Shown here one piece after another: positions 35,458-44,333 of a DNA stretch of 64,000 bases (within the stretch, counting starts at the first letter, position 1; each line of letters starts with the position of its first letter). The notes under the pieces were generated by a model that was given only the letters and a program-made list of their open reading frames with translations, was not told where the DNA came from and ran no database searches. The translations under genes were made by a program, and so were the position numbers. The DNA is from Ferrimonas sp048263965 (lineage in GTDB: Bacteria > Pseudomonadota > Gammaproteobacteria > Enterobacterales > Shewanellaceae): the NCBI RefSeq assembly GCF_048263965.1, contig NZ_JBLXDO010000012.1:1-64000 (forward strand), in the 5' to 3' direction.

Positions 35458-35961
35458 TCAGTGGGCGGCTCTGCGATAGAGGTGGCGCAGCGCTCCCACA
35501 AGATCCCTGCGGCTTACCATCCCCACCAGGTGACCATTGTCCACCACGGGAAAGTGACGGGGGTGCCAGGAGCGCCCCTCACGAGCTCGCTCCTTCAAAG
35601 GCATGTTGCTCAGGGTGACGGCACTGCCATTGCCATCGATGGGGTAGAGGGTATTAGGGTCCACGCAGATGCGCTCTGCCAGGGCCAGCAGATCATCTTT
35701 CGGCGTCAATACGGTCACCTTACGCTGCATCAACTCGCACACCTGGGCACACTGCTCTGGCTGGTAATCGTGGAGCCACAGATCCAGCAATAGATCATGC
35801 TCACTGAGCACACCCACCAGCCGACCATGGGCATCGATAACCGGGGCAGCACCGAGGCGGGCCTCCATCAGCTTATCCAGGGCATCCCCGGCATCGGTAT
35901 CGGGATGGAGCACGACTTCAGGCTCGTGCATCACATTGGCGACAGTCAGAGATTGGGACAT
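35458..35961 (-). CDS. CBS-domain-pair protein
   Basis: 167 residues made of two CBS motifs. The first runs about 8-60 (VANVMHEPEVVLHP, APVIDAHGRLVGVLSEHDLL) and the second about 78-160 (LMQRKVTVLTPKDDLLALAE, HFPVVDNGHLVGMVSRRDLV) with an insertion rich in Arg/Glu. There is no attached catalytic domain. Such stand-alone pairs bind adenosine nucleotides (AMP, ATP, SAM) and act as energy sensors on partners. ATG 35961 has AGGAGG nearby. Target unknown. Confidence 0.9.
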   Translation of the reverse strand: MSQSLTVANVMHEPEVVLHPDTDAGDALDKLMEARLGAAPVIDAHGRLVGVLSEHDLLLDLWLHDYQPEQCAQVCELMQRKVTVLTPKDDLLALAERICVDPNTLYPIDGNGSAVTLSNMPLKERAREGRSWHPRHFPVVDNGHLVGMVSRRDLVGALRHLYRRAAH

Positions 35962-36182
35962 AGGGCACCTCCTGTTGCTGGCGGCACCGCAACTCCCTGC
36001 CAGGGCGCCGCTTCCTTTACGACAAATCTCTTTCTATTAACTCTTGTTTTCCCACATATTAGCTCTCATGTGGAGGAATTTATTGATGTGACCTCCAGTT
36101 TTATTCAGTGAAATTTATAAAGCCAGTTAACTGTGGTTCAATGCTTTCTGAACTGGACTAACTTCGAACCGGAGCCATCAAG

Positions 36183-37088
36183 GTGCGTTTCTCTCTCAAG
36201 CAGCTGGCGGTATTCAATGCCGTTGCCGACCTCGGCAGTGTCAGTAAGGCCGCTCAGACCCTCTCTTTGACTCAGTCGGCCACCAGCATGTCCCTGTCTC
36301 AGCTTGAGAAATCTCTGGGCAGACCCCTGTTTGAGCGCCAGGGCAAACGCATGGTCCTCAGTCACTGGGGCAACTGGCTGCGCCCACGAGCCAAACAGCT
36401 GCTGCACGATGCCCGCCAGATTGAACTGGGCCTCTATGACCAGCACCTGATCAGCGGCGAGATCCAACTCGGCGCCAGTCAGACTGCCGCCGAGCACCTG
36501 GTTCCGGAGCTCATCAGCCGCATCGACGGCGATTTTCCCGAGATCCGCATCGAGCTGACGGTAAACAACACCCAGAAGGTGATCGAAGGCGTCCTCAGTT
36601 ACCAGTACGACATCGGCATCATTGAGGGACGCTGCGACGACAGCCGCATCTGTCACGAGGTGTGGTGCGACGACCACTTGGTGATCATCGCCGCCAAGCA
36701 CCACCCCTTTGCCCGCCAGAAGCAGATCAGCGCCGCCCAGCTGGAGCAGGCCAAGTGGGTCCTGCGTGAGCAGGGAGCCGGCACCCGGCGCATCTTCGAC
36801 AGCGCCATCCATGGACTGGTCTCAGAGCTGGATGTCTGGCGTGAATATGAACACGTGCCTGTGCTGCGCACCATGGTGACCAAGGGCTACTACCTGAGCT
36901 GCCTGCCCTATCTGGACGTGGCCGCCCAACTGGAGAGCGGCGAACTGGTGGCGCTGGAGGTGCCCGGACTGGACATGACCCGAACCCTCTCCTTCGTCTG
37001 GCGTGCCGATTCCGCAGACAACCCGGTCCGTGAGTGCATCCGTCATGAGGCCAAACAGCTGCTCTCGCGCCTGCCCAGCGCCCGATAA
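36183..37088 (+). CDS. LysR-family regulator, YeiE-like
   Basis: 301 residues, with a GTG start at 36183. The HTH at about 16-45 reads SVSKAAQTLSLTQSATSMSL. The effector domain resembles E. coli YeiE closely: ELTVNNTQKVIEGVLSYQYDIGIIEG and KWVLREQGAGTRRIFD. YeiE in enterobacteria senses sulfite and lies next to yeiH; here a YeiH-type exporter lies at 42865-43806, some 6 kb away, not adjacent. A role in sulfite or cysteine metabolism is inferred from family. It reads in the same direction as nadE but with a 249-bp gap holding a small GGGCG/CGCCC hairpin. Confidence 0.87.
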   Translation: MRFSLKQLAVFNAVADLGSVSKAAQTLSLTQSATSMSLSQLEKSLGRPLFERQGKRMVLSHWGNWLRPRAKQLLHDARQIELGLYDQHLISGEIQLGASQTAAEHLVPELISRIDGDFPEIRIELTVNNTQKVIEGVLSYQYDIGIIEGRCDDSRICHEVWCDDHLVIIAAKHHPFARQKQISAAQLEQAKWVLREQGAGTRRIFDSAIHGLVSELDVWREYEHVPVLRTMVTKGYYLSCLPYLDVAAQLESGELVALEVPGLDMTRTLSFVWRADSADNPVRECIRHEAKQLLSRLPSAR

Positions 37089-37337
37089 CTCAGTAAAACC
37101 CTTGATAAGGCGCATCAATTTTGCTGATGTGGTGCCGCCCACCTTTGTGATCAGCGTCACACCAAGTCATCTTGAAAATGGGCGACAGCGCCCAACAATC
37201 CGCACTTGAGCTGCGGGAAACAGAGCCGCGTTCAAGTTCATGCTGAAATCCCCCATTTACCGCGGCACTGATCTTTCACCCCCGGGGTGGCAATGTTAAA
37301 TTATCTAGCTACTACCAGCCTGCCAACGGAGCACACA

Positions 37338-38168
37338 GTGAAAGGACAGATCCTACGAGAGATGAAAGTACTTGCGGCCATCGAACCTGAGTTTGAGGTT
37401 CAGCGCCGAGTCGCCTTTATCCAGGGGAAACTCAGGGAATCAGGATGTAAGAACATCGTTCTCGGGATCAGTGGCGGTGTGGACTCCAGCGTCACCGGAC
37501 GGCTGTGTCAGCTGGCGGTTGATGGCCTTAACCAGGGCAAGGAAACCCCGGAGTATCGCTTTATCGCTGTGCGCCTGCCCTACGACATACAGAAAGATGA
37601 AGATGAGGCGCAGATGGCCTGCCGCTTTATCCAGCCCAGCAAGCAGGTGGAAGTGAACATCAAGGCCGGTGCCAACGGCATTCACGCCGAAACCCTGGCC
37701 GCGGTCACCGCAGCCGGCATCGAGCTGCCCAGCGAAGACAAGGTGGACTTTGCCAAGGGCAACGTCAAAGCCCGGATGCGCATGGTGGCCCAATATGAGA
37801 TCGCCGGCCTGGTAGGCGGCCTGGTGGCCGGCACCGATCACAGCGCCGAAAACGTCACTGGCTTCTACACCAAACATGGCGATGGTGCCTGTGACCTGGT
37901 GCCGATCTTCGGCCTGAACAAACGCCAGGTCCGGCAGATGGCCAGCTACCTGGGAGCCCCGGAGCGCCTGGTGGTCAAGGCGCCCACCGCCGATCTGGAG
38001 TGCGACCGTCCCGGCCTGGAAGATGAAGTGGCCCTGGGACTGACCTATGACCAGATTGACGACTTCCTCGAGGGCAAACAGGTGGCAGCGGAGGTGGAAG
38101 CCCGCATCATCGGCATCTACAAGGCCACCCAACACAAGCGCCAACCGATTCCCACCATTTACGATTGA
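37338..38168 (+). CDS. nadE: Ammonia-dependent NAD+ synthetase
   Basis: 276 residues if started at GTG 37338, which has CGGAG six bases upstream and gives the E. coli NadE length; an in-frame ATG at 37287 would add 17 residues. The ATP-pyrophosphatase P-loop SGGVDSS is at about 45-51, with LGISGG before it. FAKGNVKARMRMVAQYEIAG, GTDHSAEN and KAPTADLE are conserved NadE segments. It lacks a glutaminase domain, so it uses free ammonia to amidate nicotinate adenine dinucleotide. The gene is monocistronic with a clear terminator. Confidence 0.96.
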   Translation: MKGQILREMKVLAAIEPEFEVQRRVAFIQGKLRESGCKNIVLGISGGVDSSVTGRLCQLAVDGLNQGKETPEYRFIAVRLPYDIQKDEDEAQMACRFIQPSKQVEVNIKAGANGIHAETLAAVTAAGIELPSEDKVDFAKGNVKARMRMVAQYEIAGLVGGLVAGTDHSAENVTGFYTKHGDGACDLVPIFGLNKRQVRQMASYLGAPERLVVKAPTADLECDRPGLEDEVALGLTYDQIDDFLEGKQVAAEVEARIIGIYKATQHKRQPIPTIYD

Positions 38169-38173
38169 TACAG

Positions 38174-38198
38174 AAAAGCCCGCGAAAGCGGGCTTTTT
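38174..38198. terminator. Bidirectional terminator, nadE / alkene reductase
   Basis: Perfect 10-bp stem AAAAGCCCGC / GCGGGCTTTT with a GAAA tetraloop, T-run on both strands, between convergent genes. Confidence 0.9.
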
Positions 38199-38214
38199 GA
38201 TGTGCCTCATCCAC

Positions 38215-39291
38215 TCAGGCGATGGGGTAATCGGTATACCCTTCGGCGCCACCGCCATAAAAGGTGGCTTGAGCGGCATCGTCCACCGGTGTCAGCGCCA
38301 GCCCCTCCCGGCAGCGACGAACCAAATCCGGATTGGTGATAAAGGGCTGGCCGAAGGCGATCAGATCCGCGAGCCCCCTGCTTAGCATCGCCTGACCACT
38401 CTCCAGGGTGTAGTTGCCGGCCACCATGATCGGCCGTGAGTAACGTTCTCGCAGCTGCTCACGGAAGCTGTCCGGCATACCGTTGCCGCCGCCCTCGGAC
38501 AAGTGCAGATAGGCCAGCCCCAGGGGGGCTAACGCCGCCGCCAGCTTGAGGGTCAGCTCCGGGAGCTCCGGATCCAGCCCGCCACTTCCGCCGACGTAGG
38601 GGGAGAGGCGCAGGGCAGTTCGCTCTGCGCCGATCGCCGCGGTCACCGCCTTGATCACTTCCAACAGAAAGCGCTGTCGGTTCTCCTGACCGCCACCATA
38701 GCGGTCACTGCGTTGGTTGCTGGAGCGACACAAAAACTGCTCCAGCAGGTAGCCATGGGCACCATGGAGCTCCACACCGTCGAATCCGGCTTCCATGGCA
38801 TTTACAGCAGCCTGGGTGAAATCGGCGATGGTGGCGTCGATGTCCTCCTGGGTCATGGCTCGCGGCTCACCGGTCTCGATCATGCCAAATCCCCCTTGCG
38901 GAAGCGGCCCATATACCCGGTCTGGCACCTTCAGCGCTGAGGGTGACACCGGCTGCTCGCCGGCAATGCTGGCGTGGGAGCGGCGCCCCACATGCCAAAG
39001 CTGGATGAAGATCTTTCCGCCTTTGGCGTGCACCTCATCGGTCACCCGCTTCCAGCCATCGATCTGTGCCTGAGTGTAGATCCCCGGGGTTAGCGAGTAA
39101 CCTCGGGCCACGGTGGAGATGGGCGCCCCCTCGGTGATGATCAGCCCTGCGCCGGCCCGCTGGCCATAGTACTTCATCATCAGCTCGCTTGGCCTGTCTC
39201 CGGGCTGGTCGGTGCGGGCGCGAGTCATGGGAGCCATGACAAAGCGGTTGGCCAGCGGGAGGCTTCCCAGCATGAGGGGGGTAAATATCAT
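38215..39291 (-). CDS. Alkene reductase, Old Yellow Enzyme family (NemA-like)
   Basis: About 358 residues from ATG 39291, which has AAGGAG seven bases upstream. It is an FMN-dependent TIM barrel: LANRFVMAPMTRARTD at the N-terminus, TEGAPISTVARGY, the His pair of the active site in VELHGAHGYLLEQFL (as in PETN reductase/NemA), SNQRSDRYGG, and phosphate-binding ALADLIAFGQPFITNPD-like sequence near the end. It reduces activated C=C bonds and nitro compounds with NAD(P)H; the natural role is probably electrophile detoxification. No NemR-like gene is adjacent. Confidence 0.93.
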   Translation of the reverse strand: MIFTPLMLGSLPLANRFVMAPMTRARTDQPGDRPSELMMKYYGQRAGAGLIITEGAPISTVARGYSLTPGIYTQAQIDGWKRVTDEVHAKGGKIFIQLWHVGRRSHASIAGEQPVSPSALKVPDRVYGPLPQGGFGMIETGEPRAMTQEDIDATIADFTQAAVNAMEAGFDGVELHGAHGYLLEQFLCRSSNQRSDRYGGGQENRQRFLLEVIKAVTAAIGAERTALRLSPYVGGSGGLDPELPELTLKLAAALAPLGLAYLHLSEGGGNGMPDSFREQLRERYSRPIMVAGNYTLESGQAMLSRGLADLIAFGQPFITNPDLVRRCREGLALTPVDDAAQATFYGGGAEGYTDYPIA

Positions 39292-39452
39292 CCATGTACT
39301 CCTTGGTGAGGGTGGGTGCAGCGGCGCTCCGTCATCTGCGGTGACCCTGACGATGTCGCGGCGCGTCCGGGAAAAAACCAGGAGAACGGTACCATCACCC
39401 CACTGGTTCGAACAGGGGGGCACACGATCTAAGCGGGAGGGGTTCGACACAA

Positions 39453-39474
39453 AGCCCGCAGAAGCGGGCTCTTA
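39453..39474 (-). terminator. Hairpin after lysA
   Basis: A 7-bp stem AGCCCGC / GCGGGCT followed on the minus strand by TTTG, 10 nt past the lysA stop. The short T-run makes it a moderate terminator. Confidence 0.6.
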
Positions 39475-39483
39475 GGGTCAGCC

Positions 39484-40731
39484 TCAGACTGGCAGGGTGT
39501 GCTCCCCCTGCCACAGCAGCTCCAGGGGTTCCCGCTCACGAATCAGGTGCAACTGCTCGTTGTCCACCATCACCTCGGCCACCCTGGGGCGACTGTTGTA
39601 GTTGGACGCCATGGTAAAGCCGTAGGCACCGGCACCACGCACCGCCAGCAGGTCTCCTTCGGCCAGCGCCAGATGGCGCTCCTTACCGAGAAAATCGCCG
39701 GTTTCGCACACCGGGCCGACGATGTCGTAGATTCGCTCCTCGTCCGGACGGGGAATCACGGGCACTATCTGCTGGCTGGCACCATAGAGGCTGGGCCTGA
39801 GCAGGTCGTTCATGGCGGCATCGACGATGGCAAAATCGCGCTCTTCGCCCTGTTTCAGGTACTCCACCTTGGTCACCAGAATGCCGGCGTTGGCCATGAT
39901 CGCCCGCCCAGGCTCCAGGATCAGCTTAAGCCGACGGTCGCCCAGGCTGGGCAACAGCGCCTTCACGTACTCGGCGGGGCTGGGCGGCGTCTCGTCGGTA
40001 TAGGGCACCCCAAGGCCACCGCCGAGGTCCAGATGTTCCAGCTCAATGCCCTGCTCTGCCAACTGGTCCATCAGCCCCAGCAGGCGCTCCAGGGCTTCCA
40101 CGAAGGGGCGGGCCTCGGTCAGCTGGGAGCCGATGTGGCAATCCATGCCGGTCACCTTGAGGTTGGGCAGCTCATCGGCCCGGCGATAGACCGCCACCGC
40201 GCGCTCCCAGGGAATACCGAATTTGTTCTGCTTCAACCCAGTGGAGATGTAGGGGTGGCTGTTGGCATCGATGTCGGGGTTGATCCTCAGAGACACCGGG
40301 GCCTGAAGCCCCATCTCGCCAGCCACCCTATCCAGGCGCTCCAGCTCAGATTCAGACTCCACGTTGAAGCAGAGAATGCCCGCTTCCAGCGCCTGGCGCA
40401 TCTCGGTTTCGGTTTTCCCCACTCCGGAGAACACCACCTTGGCGGGATCGCCTCCGGCCTGAAGCACCCGGGCCAGCTCACCGCCGGACACAATATCGAA
40501 ACCTGACCCCATGCGGGCCATCAGGTTGAGGATGGCCAGATTGGAGTTGGCCTTCACCGCATAACAGATGAGGTTATCCCGCCCACCCATGGCATCGCTG
40601 AAGGCGTGCCAGTGGCGCTCGATGGTGGCCCGGGAGTAGAGGTAACATGGCGTACCGAAACGCTCGGCGGCCTCGGACACCGAAACCGACTCTGCCATCA
40701 GCTGTCCGTCTCTGTAGTTGAAGTAGTCCAT
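39484..40731 (-). CDS. lysA: Diaminopimelate decarboxylase
   Basis: 415 residues from ATG 40731, preceded by AAGGG. This fold-type III PLP enzyme has the Schiff-base Lys near residue 60 (CYAVKANSN), the phosphate-binding GGLGVPY-type glycine-rich loop, HIGSQL, ILEPGRAIMANAG and the active-site Cys in VGPVCETGD. It converts meso-diaminopimelate to lysine, the last step of the pathway. The start codon lies one base past the stop of the NhaC-family gene, so both are translated from one lysine-riboswitch transcript. Confidence 0.97.
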   Translation of the reverse strand: MDYFNYRDGQLMAESVSVSEAAERFGTPCYLYSRATIERHWHAFSDAMGGRDNLICYAVKANSNLAILNLMARMGSGFDIVSGGELARVLQAGGDPAKVVFSGVGKTETEMRQALEAGILCFNVESESELERLDRVAGEMGLQAPVSLRINPDIDANSHPYISTGLKQNKFGIPWERAVAVYRRADELPNLKVTGMDCHIGSQLTEARPFVEALERLLGLMDQLAEQGIELEHLDLGGGLGVPYTDETPPSPAEYVKALLPSLGDRRLKLILEPGRAIMANAGILVTKVEYLKQGEERDFAIVDAAMNDLLRPSLYGASQQIVPVIPRPDEERIYDIVGPVCETGDFLGKERHLALAEGDLLAVRGAGAYGFTMASNYNSRPRVAEVMVDNEQLHLIREREPLELLWQGEHTLPV

Positions 40732-40732
40732 A

Positions 40733-42319
40733 TCAAGCCCTTTCAGTTTGGTAGTGGTTCTCTCCACCCTCCCGGCGGCGCAGCAGCCCCACCAGAACCA
40801 TCAGGCCCAGACAGCTGATCAGCAATCCGGCGGCCACAGAGCCAGTAAAGCCCAGTACCAGATAACCTGCCAGGGCCAGACCCGCAGCCATCACCGCATA
40901 GGGCAGCTGAGTGGCCACGTGATCCATGTGATGGCAGGCGGAGCCAGTGGAGGAGAGGATGGTGGTGTCGGAGATGGGGGAGCAGTGATCGCCAAATACC
41001 CCTCCGGCCAGAGCCGCAGACAGGGCAGGCACCAACAAGGAGGGCTCCAGGGCCAGCGCCATGTTGGCGGCAATGGGCAACATGATGGCGAAGGTGCCGT
41101 AGCTGGTGCCGGTGGAGAACGCCGCGGCGGCGGAGATCAAGAACACCAAGGCCGGCAGCAGAGGCTGAGGCAGGCTTTCAGACGCCAGACCCGCCAGGTA
41201 CTTGCCGGTTTCCAGGTCGGCAATGACCCCGGCGATGCTCCAGGCCATCAACAGGATGTAGACCGCAGGCAGCATGGAGTGCATCCCCTTGATGATGGCG
41301 CGGCCAATCAGCGCCGGAGATACCCCTTGGGCAATCATCCCCAGAGCGGTGATCACTATGGTGATGCTGCCTGCGGTCGCCATGGACCAGGCACCGTCGG
41401 CATTCTCCAGGGCAGCAATCAGGGCGAAGGGTTCGCCGACGGCCTCCAGCGCCATGTCGCCGGAGAACAACATCAAACCCACCACCAGGCTCACCAGCAG
41501 CACCAATGGACCTGCCAGATTCAGCACGGTGCCGCTACGGGCCTGCTCCAGCCCCAAATCTTCTCCGGCAGGGGTACCCTTTTGTGCATCCCAGAGCTCT
41601 CCGGCCTGGGCCCGGCGCTCCGCCGCCGCCATGGGGCCGATATCCAGGCGGAAGTAGACCACGCAGAGCAGCAGGGCCAGGGCGGTCAGGGCATAGAGGT
41701 TGAAGGGGATCATCTGGGCAAACAGTGACAAGGCAGTCATCTCGGTCAGCCCATGGCTGGCCAGCAGAGCCGCCAGCAAGGACATGATGTAAGCCCCCCA
41801 GGTGGAGATGGGGGAGACGACACACACAGGCGCAGAGGTGGAGTCGATGCAGTAAGCCAGCTTTTCCCGGGAGATGCCGTATTGATCGGTCACCGGCCGG
41901 GCGACGTTGCCCACCAGCAGGGCATTGAAATAGTCATCGATGAAGATCACCGCCCCAAGGAACAGGGTCATCAGCTGGGCATCGCGACGGTCACGGATGC
42001 GGCGACGGGCCCAACGGGCAAAGGCCCGGGTACCGCCGGATACGGAGATCAGCGCCATCAGGATCCCCATGGTCATCAAAAAGCCCAGGGTATACAGGTT
42101 CCAGCTGGCGAAGCCGTCACCGTCCCACACCAGGCCGCTGGCTCGGGAGGTCAGTTCAGACAGGACCACCGAGGGAGCAAAATCCGCCAGCATGATGATT
42201 CCCAGAAGAATCCCCAGACCCAGGGAGAGCAACACTCTGCGAGTTACAATTGCCAGGCCAATGGCGGCCACGGGAGGCAGAATAGAAAGTGCCGAATCGG
42301 CGTAACTGATTAAAGCCAT
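40733..42319 (-). CDS. NhaC-family Na+/H+ antiporter-like transporter, probable lysine transporter
   Basis: 528 residues from ATG 42319, with about 11-13 TM segments. Typical NhaC features are FIDDYFNALLVGNVARPVTD and the C-terminal AGGVFGDHCSPISDTTILSS. NhaC-like proteins exchange Na+ and H+, but those placed under lysine riboswitches have been proposed by comparative genomics to carry lysine (LysW). Here the leader is a clear lysine riboswitch and the next gene is lysA, which argues for lysine transport. Direction (uptake or export) cannot be decided. The start has only a weak purine-rich ribosome site. Confidence 0.88.
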   Translation of the reverse strand: MALISYADSALSILPPVAAIGLAIVTRRVLLSLGLGILLGIIMLADFAPSVVLSELTSRASGLVWDGDGFASWNLYTLGFLMTMGILMALISVSGGTRAFARWARRRIRDRRDAQLMTLFLGAVIFIDDYFNALLVGNVARPVTDQYGISREKLAYCIDSTSAPVCVVSPISTWGAYIMSLLAALLASHGLTEMTALSLFAQMIPFNLYALTALALLLCVVYFRLDIGPMAAAERRAQAGELWDAQKGTPAGEDLGLEQARSGTVLNLAGPLVLLVSLVVGLMLFSGDMALEAVGEPFALIAALENADGAWSMATAGSITIVITALGMIAQGVSPALIGRAIIKGMHSMLPAVYILLMAWSIAGVIADLETGKYLAGLASESLPQPLLPALVFLISAAAAFSTGTSYGTFAIMLPIAANMALALEPSLLVPALSAALAGGVFGDHCSPISDTTILSSTGSACHHMDHVATQLPYAVMAAGLALAGYLVLGFTGSVAAGLLISCLGLMVLVGLLRRREGGENHYQTERA

Positions 42320-42416
42320 CGTTTCTCTTTGTCTTATAAGTACGATGGAGGCTGCTGACAGTGGCGATGTGCCACGGACGCCACCCACGGGAGAGAAAAG
42401 GGGTGACGACGTCCTT

Positions 42417-42605
42417 CAGTAGCGCTCCACAGTAAATTCAATCCCCAATATCCGTTTGGGATTTACCATGGCAGTGCTGCACCTGTTAGATACAGCCCCA
42501 GCGACCGGGGATGACGCCCCTGCCACTTCGGCATCGACTCCTTTCTCTCGACCTCATCGGGTGTCACCCTAATTCGAGATACTGATAGGCGATGCGCCTC
42601 TACTG
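42417..42605 (-). promoter_or_regulatory. Lysine riboswitch (L-box) upstream of nhaC-like gene and lysA
   Basis: The minus-strand leader holds the conserved L-box elements in order: CAGTAGAGGCGC at the 5' end, a following AGTA, GGGTGACACCC, GAGAAAGGAG, GATGCCGAAG, GCTGGGGCTGT, and GTGGAGCGCTACTG at the 3' end. CAGTAG and CTACTG pair exactly as P1, closing a 189-nt aptamer. The 97 nt to the start codon hold GGACG...CACCC / GGGTG...CGTCC and GTGGC / GCCAC hairpins without a T-run, so control may be translational or Rho-dependent. Confidence 0.93.
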
Positions 42606-42864
42606 TTACCCAGTGCGGGTAACGATCTGTGTGTTACAGCCTATAACAGAATCTGTTTCGAACGCCAGTAAAAAGTTAAGAAACCGGCATTTAGACCAGT
42701 TTCCCGCCCAAAACCCACAAAACAGTCACTTTTAGCCAGAGGAGGTTACATCCCGGCTTCCTGGGCAGATTGAGCATCAGGCAGGGCAAAAAGCGTGATC
42801 GGGATCTCGTCACCGTTTGGTCATCCCCTTATACTGAGCGCCTTTCACAGACGAGAGCCCGTTG
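42606..42864. other. Divergent upstream region of riboswitch operon and yeiH
   Basis: About 260 bp with A+T-rich stretches that should contain the promoter of the riboswitch transcript (minus) and of the YeiH-type gene (plus). No canonical pair of promoter boxes stands out. No gene is seen. Confidence 0.35.
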
Positions 42865-43806
42865 ATGTCACACCCAAGCCCAAAACTGTTCTCCCGGCCC
42901 CTGCACGCCCTGTTCTGGCTGACTGCCCTGGTCTGCCTGCTGCCGGTGATCAGTTCTCCCATGGCCTTGGTGTTGGGCATAGTGGCCGCCAGCCTGGGCG
43001 CCATCCCCAAGGGGGTGAACACCGGCGCCCTGGCCAAGAAGCTCCTGGCCTTCTCCATCGTCGGCCTGGGTTTCGGCATTCAGTTGGATCAGGCCATCGA
43101 AGCCACCCGGGCGGGTCTGGGCATCATCGTCGTCACCATCTTCGGAACCCTGGCCCTGGGCACCCTGATGGCCCGGGCACTGAAACTGGACAGTAAGACC
43201 GGTCACCTGATCGCATCGGGCACCGCCATCTGTGGCGGCAGTGCCATTGCGGCGGTGGCCCCTGCCATCGACGCCGACAGCAAACAGGTCTCCCTGGCCC
43301 TGGCGACCGTGTTCGTGCTCAACTCCGTCGCCCTGTTCCTGTTTCCCGTAATCGGCCATCTGGTGGGGCTGAGCCAGGAGCAGTTCGGCATCTGGAGTGC
43401 CATCGCCATCCACGACACCTCCTCAGTGGTGGGGGCCGCCGGAGCCTACGGGGATCAGGCGCTGATCACCGCCACCACCCTGAAGCTGGCACGGGCCCTG
43501 TGGATCATCCCGGTGGCCTTCCTCAGTGCCCTGGCCTTCCGCAGTCAAAGCCGCAAACTCAGTGTGCCGATGTTCATTCTCTACTACTGTGTGGCCATAG
43601 GTGTGGCCCATCTGCTGCCGCAGATGGCGCCGGTATGGGAGGGGGTCTTCTGGGCCAGCAAACGCCTGCTGGTGGTCTGTCTGTTCCTGATTGGTTGCGG
43701 CATCACTGCCCGCCGACTGAGAGAGGCGGGACCAAAACCGCTGATGTTGGGAGTGGGCCTGTGGCTGGCCATCAGTTCGGTGTCACTCCTCTACCTTCTC
43801 GCCTGA
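42865..43806 (+). CDS. yeiH: YeiH-family (UPF0324) putative sulfate/sulfonate exporter
   Basis: 313 residues from ATG 42865 (TTG 42862 also in frame), with about ten TM segments. Family marks are LLAFSIVGLGFGIQLDQAI, SGTAICGGSAIAAVAPAI and AIHDTSSVVGAAGAYG. UPF0324 proteins are inner-membrane permeases; links with taurine/sulfonate and sulfite metabolism have led to the exporter label, which is not proved. In enterobacteria yeiH is divergent from yeiE; here the YeiE-like gene is 6 kb away. The 3' end overlaps a small minus-strand gene by 24 bases. Confidence 0.9.
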   Translation: MSHPSPKLFSRPLHALFWLTALVCLLPVISSPMALVLGIVAASLGAIPKGVNTGALAKKLLAFSIVGLGFGIQLDQAIEATRAGLGIIVVTIFGTLALGTLMARALKLDSKTGHLIASGTAICGGSAIAAVAPAIDADSKQVSLALATVFVLNSVALFLFPVIGHLVGLSQEQFGIWSAIAIHDTSSVVGAAGAYGDQALITATTLKLARALWIIPVAFLSALAFRSQSRKLSVPMFILYYCVAIGVAHLLPQMAPVWEGVFWASKRLLVVCLFLIGCGITARRLREAGPKPLMLGVGLWLAISSVSLLYLLA

Positions 43807-43935
43807 GGCACCCAGCACCACTGCGAGCACAGCAACGAAGCCCAGCAGCTCCAGTGTCGCCCTGATCATCCCTTCCGTGGTCAGGGCCACCACCGCCATC
43901 AGCGGCAACAGCAACCACAATGCCCCCTGTCTCAT
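43783..43935 (-). CDS. Small hydrophobic protein (50 residues)
   Basis: A 50-codon frame from ATG 43935, with GAGG eight bases upstream. It encodes two hydrophobic segments (ALWLLLPLMAVVALTT and LLGFVAVLAVVLGAS) and a charged end (GEKVEE), a typical two-TM hairpin with the C-terminus in the cytoplasm. The base composition and clean topology argue for a real gene. Its 3' end overlaps the yeiH stop in the convergent direction. I do not recognise a family. Confidence 0.5.
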   Translation of the reverse strand: MRQGALWLLLPLMAVVALTTEGMIRATLELLGFVAVLAVVLGASGEKVEE

Positions 43936-44333
43936 TACCCAATCCTCTGCGCATTTTCAGGGGATCATCATGGTATCCAGGCCAGCAGCCATCAAACGCC
44001 ATTTCGACTGTTATATTCCCAAAAGCTATATAAAACTAAATATTAATAACTACGTGCCGAAGCCGATCTTCGGCTTGAAACCAGCCAGCCCTCCAACATG
44101 TTCAGCCTCAGCGCCAGTCCGTAGTCCAAGTAGAAAGGGGGCCTTACGTCATCAGGCTCACCACAACCTGGAATGCGGCGAGCCAAAACGCATCTTTACC
44201 GGCCCCAAATTCAGGGAGTCCTAGCTTTAATCCGCCACCGGGCTTTACACACCTGGCGGGGATTTTTATAGTAGCCGCCTCTCTGTCCGGAACTGGCCCG
44301 CTGTGGGGCCGAAGTAGTTAAAAGGATCCCCAA
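43936..44333. other. Intergenic region with alternative hairpin
   Basis: 398 bp without a gene call. A strong hairpin GCCGAAG / CTTCGGC lies at 44056-44074; overlapping it is an alternative AAGCCGA / TCGGCTT pairing (44060-44076). It sits about 260 bp before the pyrophosphatase ATG. A+T-rich sequence at 44020-44052 could be a promoter for a leader or small RNA. Confidence 0.35.
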
